64,000 bases of DNA from Phaeodactylum tricornutum CCAP 1055/1 (GCF_000150955.2 NC_011679.1:682001-746000), one strand, 5' to 3'; positions 19,594 to 30,260 are shown, counted from the first letter of the stretch. Notes: generated by a model not told the origin, from the letters alone. Made by a program: numbers and translations.

Positions 19594-22494
19594 TCACCTT
19601 GCTGGGGTACGTAAATGACGTGCAACAAATGCTCTCGAAAATGCACCTCCAAGCTTCGGCAACTCTGTCGACGCCAATCTAGAAAGTTCCCCTACTGAAC
19701 TTCCGAACTTGTCGAGCGCAAGCTTTTTCGGGACGGGTTCCTCAAGATCTGCCCTGGAGAGTAATGTCCGCGTTCGCTTAACATTTTTTGCATCAACGCT
19801 CCCCAAAAGTGGCAAGGTCGGAGCAAGGTTGAACGTGAAGTCTTGCTCCATATTCGCCTCTGTAGCAACTTCAAAAGACTCTTGCTGTATTCGTAGGAGT
19901 TTGTCTCCTTCCGTTAGGATAAATAAAGAAATTGGTAAATCTCTTGGCTTGCTTCCCCAATTCGACCTTGACGATAATGGCTCGTTGGCAGACATAGATA
20001 CAACCTTACCGGAAATTCTCTGGGCGTAAATTTTGCTTTGTTTGCCCGTCAAAGCGTCGATTGAGATAACTCTAGACTCATCTGACTCATTTTCGTGAAG
20101 AGCAAGAAGAACAATATCTGCCCCGGTCAAATAGAGAGAATCTGTAATTTCTGACGTGCTTCGGATCGGTTTGGTCACCGCCCATGACCAACCCAAATTT
20201 CTCGGGCCGTTGACACCAAATGGCGATTGCAAAGTGACGCCTGATTTTGACACCGATAACACCATGTCATGAAGCTTTCTCGATCGAAGAAAGTCAATTG
20301 ACTGTATTACTTCGCCAACAGTATCCAGATGAGTAAGGGATGAAAGAAATGTGACTTCGGAATGGTCCCATAATGTGATGGTGTTGCCATATCCGATGGC
20401 AAGGATACTTGAATCCTTTGAAAAGCTCATTGCATTCGGACCTGTTGCAAAGTTTGAATAGCCGGAAGGATTTGTAATTTTGCATTCACACAACCATGAT
20501 GGCATTCGATTCTCGTTTGCCTGTCTGGTTTCTAGCGAGAGTTGTCGCCACATGCGGAAAGCGTTTTCGTCTGCACTTGCAGTGCAAGCATACTTTCCGT
20601 CACATGAAAGAGTGACTGCTGAAACGCGATTTCTAATTCCGTGAGGATGGGTCATTGCGGCAACAACTTCATACGGCTTTGATCCTGTAGACTCCTTCCA
20701 AAACCTAAGTGTGGTAACGACACCAACGGAAGATCCATCAGGCAGTCGCTGCTCAGCTCCTACGCATGCATTTTCTGTCGGTGCAGTGTCGACCGTTATT
20801 AGATCAGCTCCTGTTTCAGAAAAGTGAGAATGGGAGATTGAAGGTGAAGGCATTGGACTGTCGCCTTTTTCTGTTCTGCTCACTCGATTGTAAGGAGCAA
20901 CTTCCAATACCTTCGATACTTGTTGTGCATCCGGATCATACCAATGAATGTATCCTGGAGCTCCGCCAAGGCTGGCCAAAACGATTTTTTCAGGATTCTG
21001 GGGATTGATGCTCATTCTTGGAGAGGATGGTATGATTGCCCGTCCTGGCGAAACGGCCAACCCTTGAACCTTCCAACACTGAGAGCGATTATGTAACTCA
21101 AACAGGTGCAACGCGTTGTCAGAGCTGTAGACAAGAATTCCATTCGCCTGCCCCGACTGCTCGATACAGAGTAAGTGGACAATTCCTCCAAGTGCAATTC
21201 TGGGTAGTACATCGGCTGGTCGATAAGTTCCTCGCGAGAGCTGCCATGTAATCAAAACGCTCTCCTCGCCTCCACTGTACAGCATTGGCTCTGCGGCTGA
21301 ATTGACAGCGTCGTATGAGAGCGAAGAAACTGAATGTGCGTGCCAATGCAGCTTTCGCGATACCATAGTTTTGGAAGGATGCGTTGGCTTCTCCAAACTA
21401 ACAGAGCCGCTTTCGTCCGATCCTGTCTTGTAGCGTTCCTTCAAGATGCAATACTCCTCAGCAAGCGCCAGCAAGTTTTCCATGACCCTGATTTCTCCAG
21501 AATAGTAGCCACAAGCAATGTCTTTTCCATTTGGTGAAACTGCAATTGCTGTTATGGCATCGCTGGAAGGAATAGTGAATTCAGCTGGAGATAGCTTTCT
21601 GTTGTTGTTCACCTGATCATGGTATACGCATAGAGACGTTCTGCGTGCCACCAAAACAAGATTTGCTCCCTTCTGCCGACTGGGGATCGACAAAAGACGT
21701 AAAGGCCCAGCATAACTTTTGGACTTTTTGAAAGCGTGCTTAACCCTGTCGATTTGAAAGACAGCTGTATCATCTTTGATGGTAATGGATCCCGTGACAA
21801 CATCCAACGCTATAGGCCATGGTAGAAACAATCGAAGTACTGATCCGTGTATTTTTGACAATGATGATGATGATGTTCCTCCTTTCGGTCCTTCTTCCAC
21901 AATCGCGTAAACAAATATTCCGTCAGTAGCGTTGCCGCCGGAGGACAACTTGGGAACCGACAATTGTTTGATAACGGGGAAGTCTTCCGATAATTGAAAG
22001 ACTCGATGGGGCCGAAAAACAGGACCATCGAAATAAAAGTCTCCTAATTTCTGGGAAACTGATTTCTTCGCATCTGAATCAAGAAGTGCTGCTAGTTGGA
22101 ACTCGCGAATGGTTCCGTCTCGACAGCCTAAAAGAAGAACGTGACGAAATGCATTTTCTCCACTTGTTCGATTCGAGTCAGACATGATATCCTTCACCGT
22201 CTGGGTCGGTTGTGGATACAGAGCCAAAGCAGTGCTTTCAATAATGAGTAAGTCATCGGCGTGTTCCCCTGGTATGAGTGTGCCGATCCGCTTTCCTGTT
22301 CTGAACGAGAGTACTGACACGTAACGAGAATTCGGTAGCAACACGAATCGCTCGGACTTATTTTCGTCTAAAACATCGGAAACCAAAGGCTCAAAAGTTA
22401 CACTGGATGACTGAGCTTCCTTTCCGCGATTCGCATTCTCACGATCCCCTAAAAGAGGCCCGCCAACAACGGACTTTCTCATGATCGGTGGCAT
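19594..22494 (-). CDS. WDR75: WD40 ribosome-biogenesis protein WDR75/UTP17 (NAN1)
   Basis: Subunit of the t-UTP/UTP-A part of the small-subunit processome, needed for rDNA transcription and 18S pre-rRNA processing in the nucleolus. 966 aa from ATG 22494 (MPPIMRKS); the longer ORF starts with TTG. Two WD40 propellers are predicted. The diagnostic stretch is LHWHAHSVSSLSYD, then LYSGGEESVLITWQL and VLPRIALGGIVHL, as in WDR75. Later WD repeats include VSAVTLSCDGKYACTASADENAFRMW and ILAIGYGNTITLWDHS. A short C-terminal tail is Lys/Arg/Leu-rich. Intronless. Confidence 0.85.
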   Translation of the reverse strand: MPPIMRKSVVGGPLLGDRENANRGKEAQSSSVTFEPLVSDVLDENKSERFVLLPNSRYVSVLSFRTGKRIGTLIPGEHADDLLIIESTALALYPQPTQTVKDIMSDSNRTSGENAFRHVLLLGCRDGTIREFQLAALLDSDAKKSVSQKLGDFYFDGPVFRPHRVFQLSEDFPVIKQLSVPKLSSGGNATDGIFVYAIVEEGPKGGTSSSSLSKIHGSVLRLFLPWPIALDVVTGSITIKDDTAVFQIDRVKHAFKKSKSYAGPLRLLSIPSRQKGANLVLVARRTSLCVYHDQVNNNRKLSPAEFTIPSSDAITAIAVSPNGKDIACGYYSGEIRVMENLLALAEEYCILKERYKTGSDESGSVSLEKPTHPSKTMVSRKLHWHAHSVSSLSYDAVNSAAEPMLYSGGEESVLITWQLSRGTYRPADVLPRIALGGIVHLLCIEQSGQANGILVYSSDNALHLFELHNRSQCWKVQGLAVSPGRAIIPSSPRMSINPQNPEKIVLASLGGAPGYIHWYDPDAQQVSKVLEVAPYNRVSRTEKGDSPMPSPSISHSHFSETGADLITVDTAPTENACVGAEQRLPDGSSVGVVTTLRFWKESTGSKPYEVVAAMTHPHGIRNRVSAVTLSCDGKYACTASADENAFRMWRQLSLETRQANENRMPSWLCECKITNPSGYSNFATGPNAMSFSKDSSILAIGYGNTITLWDHSEVTFLSSLTHLDTVGEVIQSIDFLRSRKLHDMVLSVSKSGVTLQSPFGVNGPRNLGWSWAVTKPIRSTSEITDSLYLTGADIVLLALHENESDESRVISIDALTGKQSKIYAQRISGKVVSMSANEPLSSRSNWGSKPRDLPISLFILTEGDKLLRIQQESFEVATEANMEQDFTFNLAPTLPLLGSVDAKNVKRTRTLLSRADLEEPVPKKLALDKFGSSVGELSRLASTELPKLGGAFSRAFVARHLRTPAR

Positions 22495-22806
22495 GGTCCG
22501 CCAGATTTTTATCGGGAAGGCCCGCAAAAAAATGGAGAAAAAGATGTTGCGTTCCGGTTGCTATTTCGAGGTTGGCGTCGGTGGAGCTGGGAGCCAACCG
22601 ATGTACGGTAGGCGGCCAGTTTTTCAGTACCGGAAAGACCTACCCTTTTCCACTTACGAGTAGGAAACAGAGCCTAATGGAATCGCAATTGTTTTATCCT
22701 CTGCGAATGCAGAAAAAAAAGAACTTTCTAATATAAGTTCCGTACTCTTTTGCAAAGAGATCCTGTTGATTACAGTCAATAGTCTAGTTTTGCATTTTCT
22801 CTCGGT
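22495..22806. other. Spacer with one ACAGTCAA motif
   Basis: 312 bp upstream of WDR75 and beyond the DUF1349 gene end. It contains ATTACAGTCAAT at 22769-22780, one copy of a motif found repeatedly between genes in this window. Confidence 0.4.
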
Positions 22807-23694
22807 TTAGTGGTTATCATCCGCGTTGTGGTCAAATTTCGAACCAGCCGCAATCGAAAAGTTGGAAAATGTCACCGAGCTTCCTTGCTGGTCTACGGGG
22901 CAACAAGCAAAGACTCCAACCCACAATTTTCCTTCGGCAGCCGACGGCCCGTTCCAGGACTTTTCGACCGCGGAGTGATTTCGCAAAGGATCGTTCGTGT
23001 GACGCATATCCCGGTTTAAATGGCCAATGCGTAAAAATTCCCATTCCTTGCTTGACTCTTTCGCCTCCACCACAAAACTCGACCCACGACAGTGAATACG
23101 AATTTGGGCCCTAACAAAGACTGCGTCCGACTTCTCAGCAGACACTGAACTCTCCATTGTGGGCGGCGAAGCCGACCACGGTTGTGTACTCCAATCGCTG
23201 TAAATATTGGTGACGACACAGGATAAGCGCGGGACGCCGTCAACGACTTCGATACCCGTCTTGATCCAATGTTCTGGAGTTATGCGTACACAAAGGCCGG
23301 CTTGGTCAAATTGTCTAGCAGCGGTCAAGTGAAAAGTCGTCTCAACCGTATAATGCTGCGAAGCGTCTAGCTCGTGGTACAGAAAAGGTCCGTCGTCCTT
23401 CACCAAAATCGGCTCGTAGTACGTCTTTCGCCAAAAGTCTTTCTTTGCCGGTGCCATAATGGTAAGGTTGGAGCAGTCTTTATCGACGTACCATTTCCCA
23501 CCCTGCCCCTCCCGCCCAACTCCCGGCGTCACGTTTTCTTGCCACGAGTCTGGCGCACAAAACCATTGCAACGCCCCGTTTACATTTCCGGAGCTCCGGA
23601 TATCTCGAAAGTGCCGCAACAAAATCTTCTCATTGTCGTACCGTTGGTGCGGTTCGCCTGGTTGCTCTTCGGAAGTCACGTGAGATTGCATCAT
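22807..23694 (-). CDS. DUF1349 concanavalin-like protein
   Basis: 295 aa, no signal peptide or membrane segment, so likely soluble and cytosolic. The DUF1349 pattern is visible: an opening NGALQWFCAPDSW, the core FLYHELDASQHYTVETTF, DQAGLCVRITPEHWIKTGIE, then VNIYSDWS-type and WEFLRIGHL strands, and an ending GKLWVGVFACCP. The fold is a concanavalin A-like jelly roll; the biochemical role of the family is not established. ATG 23694 is directly followed by a second Met. It diverges from the PCID2 gene over 420 bp. Confidence 0.75.
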   Translation of the reverse strand: MMQSHVTSEEQPGEPHQRYDNEKILLRHFRDIRSSGNVNGALQWFCAPDSWQENVTPGVGREGQGGKWYVDKDCSNLTIMAPAKKDFWRKTYYEPILVKDDGPFLYHELDASQHYTVETTFHLTAARQFDQAGLCVRITPEHWIKTGIEVVDGVPRLSCVVTNIYSDWSTQPWSASPPTMESSVSAEKSDAVFVRAQIRIHCRGSSFVVEAKESSKEWEFLRIGHLNRDMRHTNDPLRNHSAVEKSWNGPSAAEGKLWVGVFACCPVDQQGSSVTFSNFSIAAGSKFDHNADDNH

Positions 23695-24114
23695 ACCGTG
23701 GTGGAGGTATGTAGTGTGGATAAGGGTGCGATCTACCTTTGGTACAAGGTACCAACGTTCGACGATAACAAAATAGTTTTACAGGTATTGCTGGAGCCGG
23801 TTTCGAAAGCCTGTCAGCATCGACGAGCGACGGATTGCACGACATAATTTCAAGTCCATAATTCGTTTTCTCTGTGTCTCTCTTGAAATATACGACAGAC
23901 AATCCGTCGACAGCAAAACCTTACTTATATGGACACTTCTACCGTGTCACTGGCTCTGGAGCACACCAACTTGATACGAACTGTAAGCCCCACCCCATCC
24001 TCGGCCCAACTCGGCCGTATCTCTCCTGGATTCTTCCTGCAGTGAACGGCTCTGTCGAGAGGCCATTTTCCGTCACGCGTCGTGGCTTCGACCATCCAAC
24101 CAGAGACAGTTTTG
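23695..24114. promoter_or_regulatory. Divergent promoter region DUF1349/PCID2
   Basis: 420 bp between two outward-facing starts. The plus-strand ORF beginning at 23874 has no family features. No motif recognised. Confidence 0.35.
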
Positions 24115-25611
24115 ATGGATCGCCGCGGCCGGCTGGAAACGTTGGCCGGAGCCGTCGCGTCCGGAGATCCCTATCGCGTCGCCCGGGCTTTGGAAATATC
24201 ACCCATTGCGCTGTCTCGTCAAGGTGCCGAACCCCAGCCTGTCCAGAACGCGGGTACTCTCGAGGACAGGTACGGGGGGAATTGGACCAATGTCGCGTCC
24301 GCCTGGTTGGGTGCGTGTCAAGCGGCGGAAGCGGTACGTGTGCCAGGAATACTTAGTAAAAAGGGTACCGTCCTGGATGGCCAGCCGACTCACACGTGTG
24401 TGCTTTTCACTAACTATCTAAGGGTTACGCGGTCAAGTGTTACGAAAGTCAGAGCGCACTCCACACGGCCTTTCACCAGGTGTTCGGTTCGTCCACGGGA
24501 AATTGGCTGGTTCCTGCTCTTCACACCGTTTGTCGGAGCACGCACCGTATTGCCGTCCGGGCCGACAAGGAAGCCGCCAACGGAAACGATCAAGCCAAGC
24601 TGCAAAATGCTGTCCAGCTCTTACAAGAAAGCTTCAGCCGAACATTCAACGACCGCAAGGAACTCCGACCGGGAGCACCGTACGACGCCGAGGAAGGGTC
24701 CAAGAAAGCCGGGGTCCTCTTCATTGTTAATGAGCTTTTCGCGATTTACTTTCGTCTAAATACTCTGCGGCTGTGTAAAAATTTGCAAAAACCGGTCGAA
24801 ACCCGCAAATTGCATACACAAGGGGTCATGGGGCAAATGGTTACGTACAACTACTATGTCGGTCGACTGAGTTTGTTTGAAGATCAGTATGCCGAAGCGG
24901 AGTCCAAGCTGGAATTCGCGCTAAGCAATTGTCACAAGAATGCGTTTCAAAACAAGCAGCGAATTCTTCGATACCTAGTGCCCGTCAAACTATTTCGTGG
25001 GCGAATGCCGAGTGGTCAACGTAGGTAGACAATGTTGAGACAATGTTGAGACAACCATTTTCTTTTCTCGAAATCGGTACCGCCATGTTTCTCAACCAAG
25101 TTGTTGCGCCCTTTTTTGGACTGCAGTGCTCACCAAATACAAACTTGATGAATTTCTACCACTGGTGGATGGTATCCGTAAAGGCGACTTGCGCACATTC
25201 AACGACGCTTTAATTCAGTTTCAGGATCGCTTTATCAGGTACGCTTTGTTTTTACTGTTAATTGGAACCATTTGTTTTGGGTTCTTTGTATTTACAACCT
25301 CGCTCATTTACATTGTTCCGGACTGGAGTAGGCAAGGAACCTATCTGCTATTGGAGAAGTGCAAGGTGGTCTGTTACCGGAATTTGTTTCGGCGGGTGCA
25401 TTTACTTCTGGAAAAACACCAGATATCGCTGGTAGATGTTGCCAGCGCACTGAAGTATCTAGGCATGCCAGCCGATTTGGACGAAGTCGAGTGCATCTTG
25501 GCCAATCTCATTTATCGTGGCTACATTCGCGGCTATCTTTCACACGCCAAACGAGTTTTAGTTTTGAGCAAGAGGGACCCGTTTCCCATTTCGGCTGTTG
25601 TTAAGCAATAA
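24115..25611 (+). CDS. PCID2: TREX-2 complex PCI-domain protein (PCID2/THP1-like)
   Basis: Scaffold of TREX-2, which couples transcription to mRNA export at the nuclear pore. Four exons, 24115-24333, 24423-25020, 25127-25238 and 25332-25611, rebuild a 402-aa protein, the usual family size (human about 399). The ORF upstream start is a GTG at 24082; the first ATG is 24115 (MDRRGRLETL). Landmarks are LYTRLNTLRLCKNL-like YFRLNTLRLCKNLQKP, VTYNYYVGRLSLFEDQYAEAE, QNKQRILRYLVPVKLFRGRMPS, FIRQGTYLLLEKCKVVCYRNL and the winged-helix end VECILANLIYRGYIRGYLSH. The end of exon 2 could be at GTAGGT (25021, used here) or a GT six bases earlier; both keep phase 1. Confidence 0.88.
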
Positions 25612-25637
25612 CTAGAATCCGTGCTATCGCTTTACTT

Positions 25638-26621
25638 TCATTGACTTGTGCTCCGCCGTGAGCGGCAGGAGTACACATTGGTTACTGGCTTTGCGGGTGC
25701 AGGTGGCAGCCATACACGCTCAATAGTGGGAGGGTTCTGGGCCATGTCTTTCTCCCAGTCCACGAATCCCAACGCCTCCAGTAAGTGAGTCATAACAATG
25801 TCAGCTTTGGCTCGTATGATCAAACTTGCTTCCTCGTCTTTGGGCGTGACTTGCAGATTCACAATGACATAGTCTTTGGCCAGCGTTGGCAAACTGCCGG
25901 CCGGCTCAATTCGTAGGGATGTTCCCAAGCATAGAACCAAATCAGCAGTCTCACACTCTGTCGTCGCCCGATCCAAGTCATCTTCCGGTAATGCATCTTC
26001 CCAATCCAGAAGCGTGTCCACCAAAATTCCCTTGCTGTTCTCTTTGCCTACACACGGGACATCGCAGAGTCGCCCCGTAGGGTGAAAACTCATTCCACCC
26101 ACATCTTTGTCTCGAAAGTATTCACGGCCACAATGATTACATCGTTCCGTAAAGACGCAACCATGTAGAACTGCGTGATGATCTCGCGACAAACCCGATC
26201 GACGGTGCAAGCCGTCCACGTTCTGGGTCACCACAAAGCGAACAACGCCTTTCTGTTGGGTCAAGTACGTAATGGCCCGGTGCGTGAGTGTGGGTTGCGC
26301 CGCGGCGAAATCCATTGTACTTTGCGAGTCTTGCGTCGGCTCGAAGCGGGGTTTCTTCGGTAGCGGACGTTTCTTGGACGTCTTTTTCTTTTCCAAAGTC
26401 CAAATTCCCGACGGTCCTCGAAAATCCGGAATTCCCGCCGCCGTACTGATTCCCGCGCCGGTTACGATCACGATTCGTCGAGGGCGATCCGTCGGTTGCA
26501 TCAATTCCACCAGCCGTGCAAGCTTGCTTTTGAGCTGACGCGGTGTATCCTGCTTTTCCGGCAGCCCGCAAACACCCTTGTGCGGGTATTCCTTCAAACG
26601 TGACGCGTATCCAGCCGACAT
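25638..26621 (-). CDS. SIRT6/SIRT7-like NAD-dependent deacylase
   Basis: 327 aa, intronless. Sirtuins use NAD+ to remove acyl groups from lysine. Motifs in order: GAGIS (55-59), GIPDFRGPSGIWT, TQNVDGLH, the catalytic His153 in LHG, the zinc site, then TGRLCDVPC and DTLLDWEDALP, followed by LGTSLRIEPAGSLP. The DTxLDWEDxLP block is diagnostic of the SIRT6/7 class, nuclear enzymes acting on chromatin. Zinc ligands appear to be Cys161, Cys164, Cys186 and Cys190. In human SIRT6 the last ligand lies ten or so residues further on, so the loop is shortened here. A Lys-rich insert (79-92) could be a nuclear localisation signal. Confidence 0.9.
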   Translation of the reverse strand: MSAGYASRLKEYPHKGVCGLPEKQDTPRQLKSKLARLVELMQPTDRPRRIVIVTGAGISTAAGIPDFRGPSGIWTLEKKKTSKKRPLPKKPRFEPTQDSQSTMDFAAAQPTLTHRAITYLTQQKGVVRFVVTQNVDGLHRRSGLSRDHHAVLHGCVFTERCNHCGREYFRDKDVGGMSFHPTGRLCDVPCVGKENSKGILVDTLLDWEDALPEDDLDRATTECETADLVLCLGTSLRIEPAGSLPTLAKDYVIVNLQVTPKDEEASLIIRAKADIVMTHLLEALGFVDWEKDMAQNPPTIERVWLPPAPAKPVTNVYSCRSRRSTSQ

Positions 26622-27098
26622 GACAAAGAGTACCGTTGAAAGGTCCAGTCGGGTTCCCTAACAATTATCGGTATTTGCGTACCACAAGCTGGAAATGGTC
26701 CGGGTAGAGGTCGCTACTCGAATCACAAAGGACCTGGAGGAACTCGGTACCTTACGTCCACACCCTTTTTACTGGTCTGCATTAACTGTGAGAAAGGGAT
26801 GGTGGCTCGGCGAGGGGTTCGTGCGCAAGAGCCAATGGCTCATACCGTAACTACCTAATGTAACATATCTGGAACAGTCAACGCAGTGTAAAAGTATACA
26901 CGCCCTTCATGTTTGCTAGATCGATTTCCTTTGAATTCAATCGGGGTTAGGGTTGCCATCCAAAATGTCGCCCAGATACCTATTTTGCTCAATTTCGGTT
27001 GCGCCATGCAATTGTCAAACAATGCGTGTTGCATCGAGAAGCCTCATCGATCAAAGTAACGCCTGAGAAGAGCGATTTGTTTCAAGGAGAAATCGTGA
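26622..27098. promoter_or_regulatory. Divergent spacer between sirtuin and RecQ genes
   Basis: 477 bp without a supported gene; both promoters should be here. A TTAACTGTGAG motif variant is at 26782-26792. Confidence 0.35.
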
Positions 27099-30000
27099 AT
27101 GCGCCATTCCTACTGCTGCATGGTTGTTGTTCCTTCTTGTCTTATGCTCAAGTCGGTGACTTCACTCCGGCCTGCTTTCACTTCCTTGCCTTTGCACCAA
27201 TCACTGCCGTCTCAGCGAGTGGTGTCTTCTTATCCTAAAGTAGCCGTTGCCTTACAGCATCGTTGGTGCAAGCCGAGGGCGGCACCATCATTTTCCGCCC
27301 ACAAAAATATGGCAGCAGACGAGTTTGGCGACGATGGTTTTCTAGCTGACTTTGATCTCGATCAAGCCGTCGCGCAGGCCACACCATCCACTATTTTTAA
27401 CACGACAGCCACCACTGTTGACAGTCCGTCCAAGTTCGCCACCTTTGTGGCCAATGATCTCAAGCTGAACTCTGTCAAACGTCGCAAGTTTGTTTCGCTT
27501 ACTTCTATTAGTGGTTTTAGTACCACTAGCTTGGGGTCTACTTGCGATAGTGCTCCTGTTGACGAAGCAAGCTTGACCAAAACACTGCAAGACTACTTTG
27601 GCTACCCCGCTTTTCGCCCGGGACAGTTCCCAGTTATAGAGGTGGTCTTACAAGGCCGTGATGCGGCAGTATTCTGGGCTACCGGCTCGGGTAAGAGTCT
27701 CAACTACCAAATCCCAGCCCTCCATACGGACACGGTGGCAATCGTAGTCAGTCCCCTCATTTCCCTCATGCAAGATCAAACACACAAACTCAATTTTTTG
27801 TCGGCGTCCTCCGCTAGTGGCACGCAGAAACCCGTGGCGACATTCTTAGGGTCATCCCAAACCGATCCCGACGAGGAAGCCAAGGCACTCCGCGGTGAAT
27901 ACAATTTGATCTACGTCACGCCCGAAAAGCTAGTCACCAGCGAATTTCTGCAGGCTCTAGAGAAATTGCACAAAGATTACAAGCCGATTCGACTCATTGC
28001 GATTGACGAATCTCACTGCGTATCGGAATGGGGGCACGACTTTCGTCCCAGCTTTCGCTCGGTGGGCCCGTCGCTCCGCACACACGACGTCCTACGTCAG
28101 ATCCCCCTACTGGCCCTGACGGCCACCGCGGTACCCCGGGTGCAGGAGGATATCCTTACTTCTTTACAAATGGAAAATCCCTTGGTAGTGCGGCAGTCTT
28201 TTGATCGGACCAATTTAGAAATTATTGTCAAACCAAAATCGACGGGCGGGACTGGCAGTATCCCTAGCGCATTCCAATCGCTCTTGGCAGAGTGGCAGTC
28301 TTTGTCTACAAGTAGTAGCAGCAGCAACCGAGTAGCTTTGCAAAGCACAATTGTATACGCGCCCACTCGTTCCCAAGTTGACAATATTGCGTCCTACTTG
28401 CAAACGCATGCTCCGTCAAACGTTCGCATTGAGGCTTACCACGCGGGGATGAACGCAGAAGACAGGACGACGGCGCACCGGAACTTTTTGACCGGCGTCA
28501 CGACCGTAATCGTAGCCACTGTCGCGTTCGGTATGGGCATTGGCAAGCCCGATACGCGACGGGTCATTCATTTTGGACCACCCAAAACGTTAGAGGAGTA
28601 CTACCAGCAAATCGGGCGTGCGGGACGTGACGGTCTGCCCGCGACCTGCATTTTGTACGTCGCGAGTAGCGATTTGGACAGATACCAGTCAGACTTTTAC
28701 CTAGGGGGCTTGCATGGGAAAGCGAAGGAGGCCACATTGGAGAGTATGGAGGCCATGAAACGATTTTCTTTGGACGCGGAAACCTGTCGACGCAAACAAC
28801 TGCTACTCTATTTTAATGAGGAACCTGCATTCGGGGACCGCTGCGGTACTTGTGATGTTTGCAAGAGTGTCGAAAAGTACGGAGATGATGCCCAGCGTGA
28901 CTTCGGCGGCGAAGCGAGAATTGTTTTGCACGCTGTTGACGCTTTGAATCAACAAAGCATGTCTCAAATTCTGCTATTGTTGGCTGATGGTGCTACACTG
29001 GAAACGCACCGCTACAAACGAAATCGTAGCCCGTCGTCGGTGAAAGCGACGATAGATTCTCTGAAGTCCAAGTTGGTCACAAAACGTCCAGCAGCTTTGT
29101 ATCGGGAGCTCATTCCATTGCTGGCCCAGAAGAAATACATTGTAGGAATTAGCAAGACTGTGGACACAAATGGCTTCAGGAGAACTTATACGGTTTTTGA
29201 GGAGACCACGCTTGGTCGCTCCGTCCGAGAGACGTTAGGACCTGTCCTATTGCCGGTTCCTGAATCTATTCGCGAACAAGAGCAAAAGGATGAGGAAAAA
29301 CGTAAGCATGTCCTGAAGCAACTGGAAGACAATGGTGTGAGGATCGACAAGCTTCCGCAAAGGGAGGTGGAAGAAGGCGATGGTGAAGTCATCCGCGCGT
29401 ACTCTACGTGGTATTCCTATCTCGAGAGGCTTCGTCACAACGAAAGACACGACCGCGTTGAAGAGCTCGAGTCTCTTCTTGGTGCTATTGAAAAATGGCG
29501 ATTGGAGACAGCCGTCTACTACCAGACATCTCCCTCTGCTGTTTTAGCGGAGCATGTCATGCTTTTTATCGCTTACACCGCTGCCACATGTCAACCTGGT
29601 ATAAAGATGGACAATTCGTCCCTAGTAGCTGCTGGTGTTCGTGCCCGTTCGTTGGACCAGCTTGTATCCGTTCTGGGTGAATGGGCCGATCGTGTCCAAC
29701 CAAAAGCACTTGCTGTCTCTGTAGACAGCGCAAAGATGGTGTTTGAAGGCGGCATATTTACGCCGACCGCACCGTGGCAATACGCCGTGTATAAGCCGAA
29801 CAAGAAGACAGGGCTGGCTTCCTGGGAATCAAGCTACAATCGTTTCGTGGAGGGCGAGAGTCCCCAGGCTATTGCCTTGTTACCGGTGAGTGGTAAATCC
29901 GTTCAAGTGCAGACTGTTATAGGTCACATCATGGAGGGACTGATGCAGGGACGCGGAGTTGATCTCCAACGTATCGCCTGTATTCTTCCGCCGCCTACAC

Positions 30001-30260
30001 AACACGAGTGGCAACAACTCGAAGAGGCCGAGCGATGTCAAGGCATGGACCCTGTCGGTGACCCTAACTCGTCAGGACCAGGCGGTGAAAAGTTTACTAT
30101 GACTGCCTTTTTGCGTCCCATTATAGGGGAAAATGCTCCATACAGCGAACGATCTGAGGAGGAAAGGAAAAGGTTTTCGTATTGGTGCGACCTCTTGAAG
30201 TGGTACCTCCTTTTCAGGCGTATTGGGTACACACCATCTTTCTCTCCAACAGATGAATAG
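27099..30260 (+). CDS. RecQ-family DNA helicase
   Basis: ATP-dependent 3'-5' DNA helicase acting in recombination and replication repair. 1053 aa from ATG 27099, or 983 aa from ATG 27309. Motifs in order: FRPGQFPVIEVVLQGRDA (motif 0), ATGSGKS (Walker A, 194-200), DESHCVSEWGHDFR (303-316, DESH instead of DEAH), ALTATA, then AFGMGIGKPD and QIGRAGRDG, and the RQC zinc cluster with CRRKQLL and CGTCDVC. A winged-helix segment (LVTKRPAALYRELIPLLAQKKYI) and an HRDC-like helical region follow. The first 70 residues are Ser/Arg/Val-rich with no acidic residue, like a mitochondrial or plastid presequence, whereas the inner Met starts an acidic MAADEFGDDG. Two isoforms are possible. Intronless. Confidence 0.9.
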   Translation: MRHSYCCMVVVPSCLMLKSVTSLRPAFTSLPLHQSLPSQRVVSSYPKVAVALQHRWCKPRAAPSFSAHKNMAADEFGDDGFLADFDLDQAVAQATPSTIFNTTATTVDSPSKFATFVANDLKLNSVKRRKFVSLTSISGFSTTSLGSTCDSAPVDEASLTKTLQDYFGYPAFRPGQFPVIEVVLQGRDAAVFWATGSGKSLNYQIPALHTDTVAIVVSPLISLMQDQTHKLNFLSASSASGTQKPVATFLGSSQTDPDEEAKALRGEYNLIYVTPEKLVTSEFLQALEKLHKDYKPIRLIAIDESHCVSEWGHDFRPSFRSVGPSLRTHDVLRQIPLLALTATAVPRVQEDILTSLQMENPLVVRQSFDRTNLEIIVKPKSTGGTGSIPSAFQSLLAEWQSLSTSSSSSNRVALQSTIVYAPTRSQVDNIASYLQTHAPSNVRIEAYHAGMNAEDRTTAHRNFLTGVTTVIVATVAFGMGIGKPDTRRVIHFGPPKTLEEYYQQIGRAGRDGLPATCILYVASSDLDRYQSDFYLGGLHGKAKEATLESMEAMKRFSLDAETCRRKQLLLYFNEEPAFGDRCGTCDVCKSVEKYGDDAQRDFGGEARIVLHAVDALNQQSMSQILLLLADGATLETHRYKRNRSPSSVKATIDSLKSKLVTKRPAALYRELIPLLAQKKYIVGISKTVDTNGFRRTYTVFEETTLGRSVRETLGPVLLPVPESIREQEQKDEEKRKHVLKQLEDNGVRIDKLPQREVEEGDGEVIRAYSTWYSYLERLRHNERHDRVEELESLLGAIEKWRLETAVYYQTSPSAVLAEHVMLFIAYTAATCQPGIKMDNSSLVAAGVRARSLDQLVSVLGEWADRVQPKALAVSVDSAKMVFEGGIFTPTAPWQYAVYKPNKKTGLASWESSYNRFVEGESPQAIALLPVSGKSVQVQTVIGHIMEGLMQGRGVDLQRIACILPPPTQHEWQQLEEAERCQGMDPVGDPNSSGPGGEKFTMTAFLRPIIGENAPYSERSEEERKRFSYWCDLLKWYLLFRRIGYTPSFSPTDE

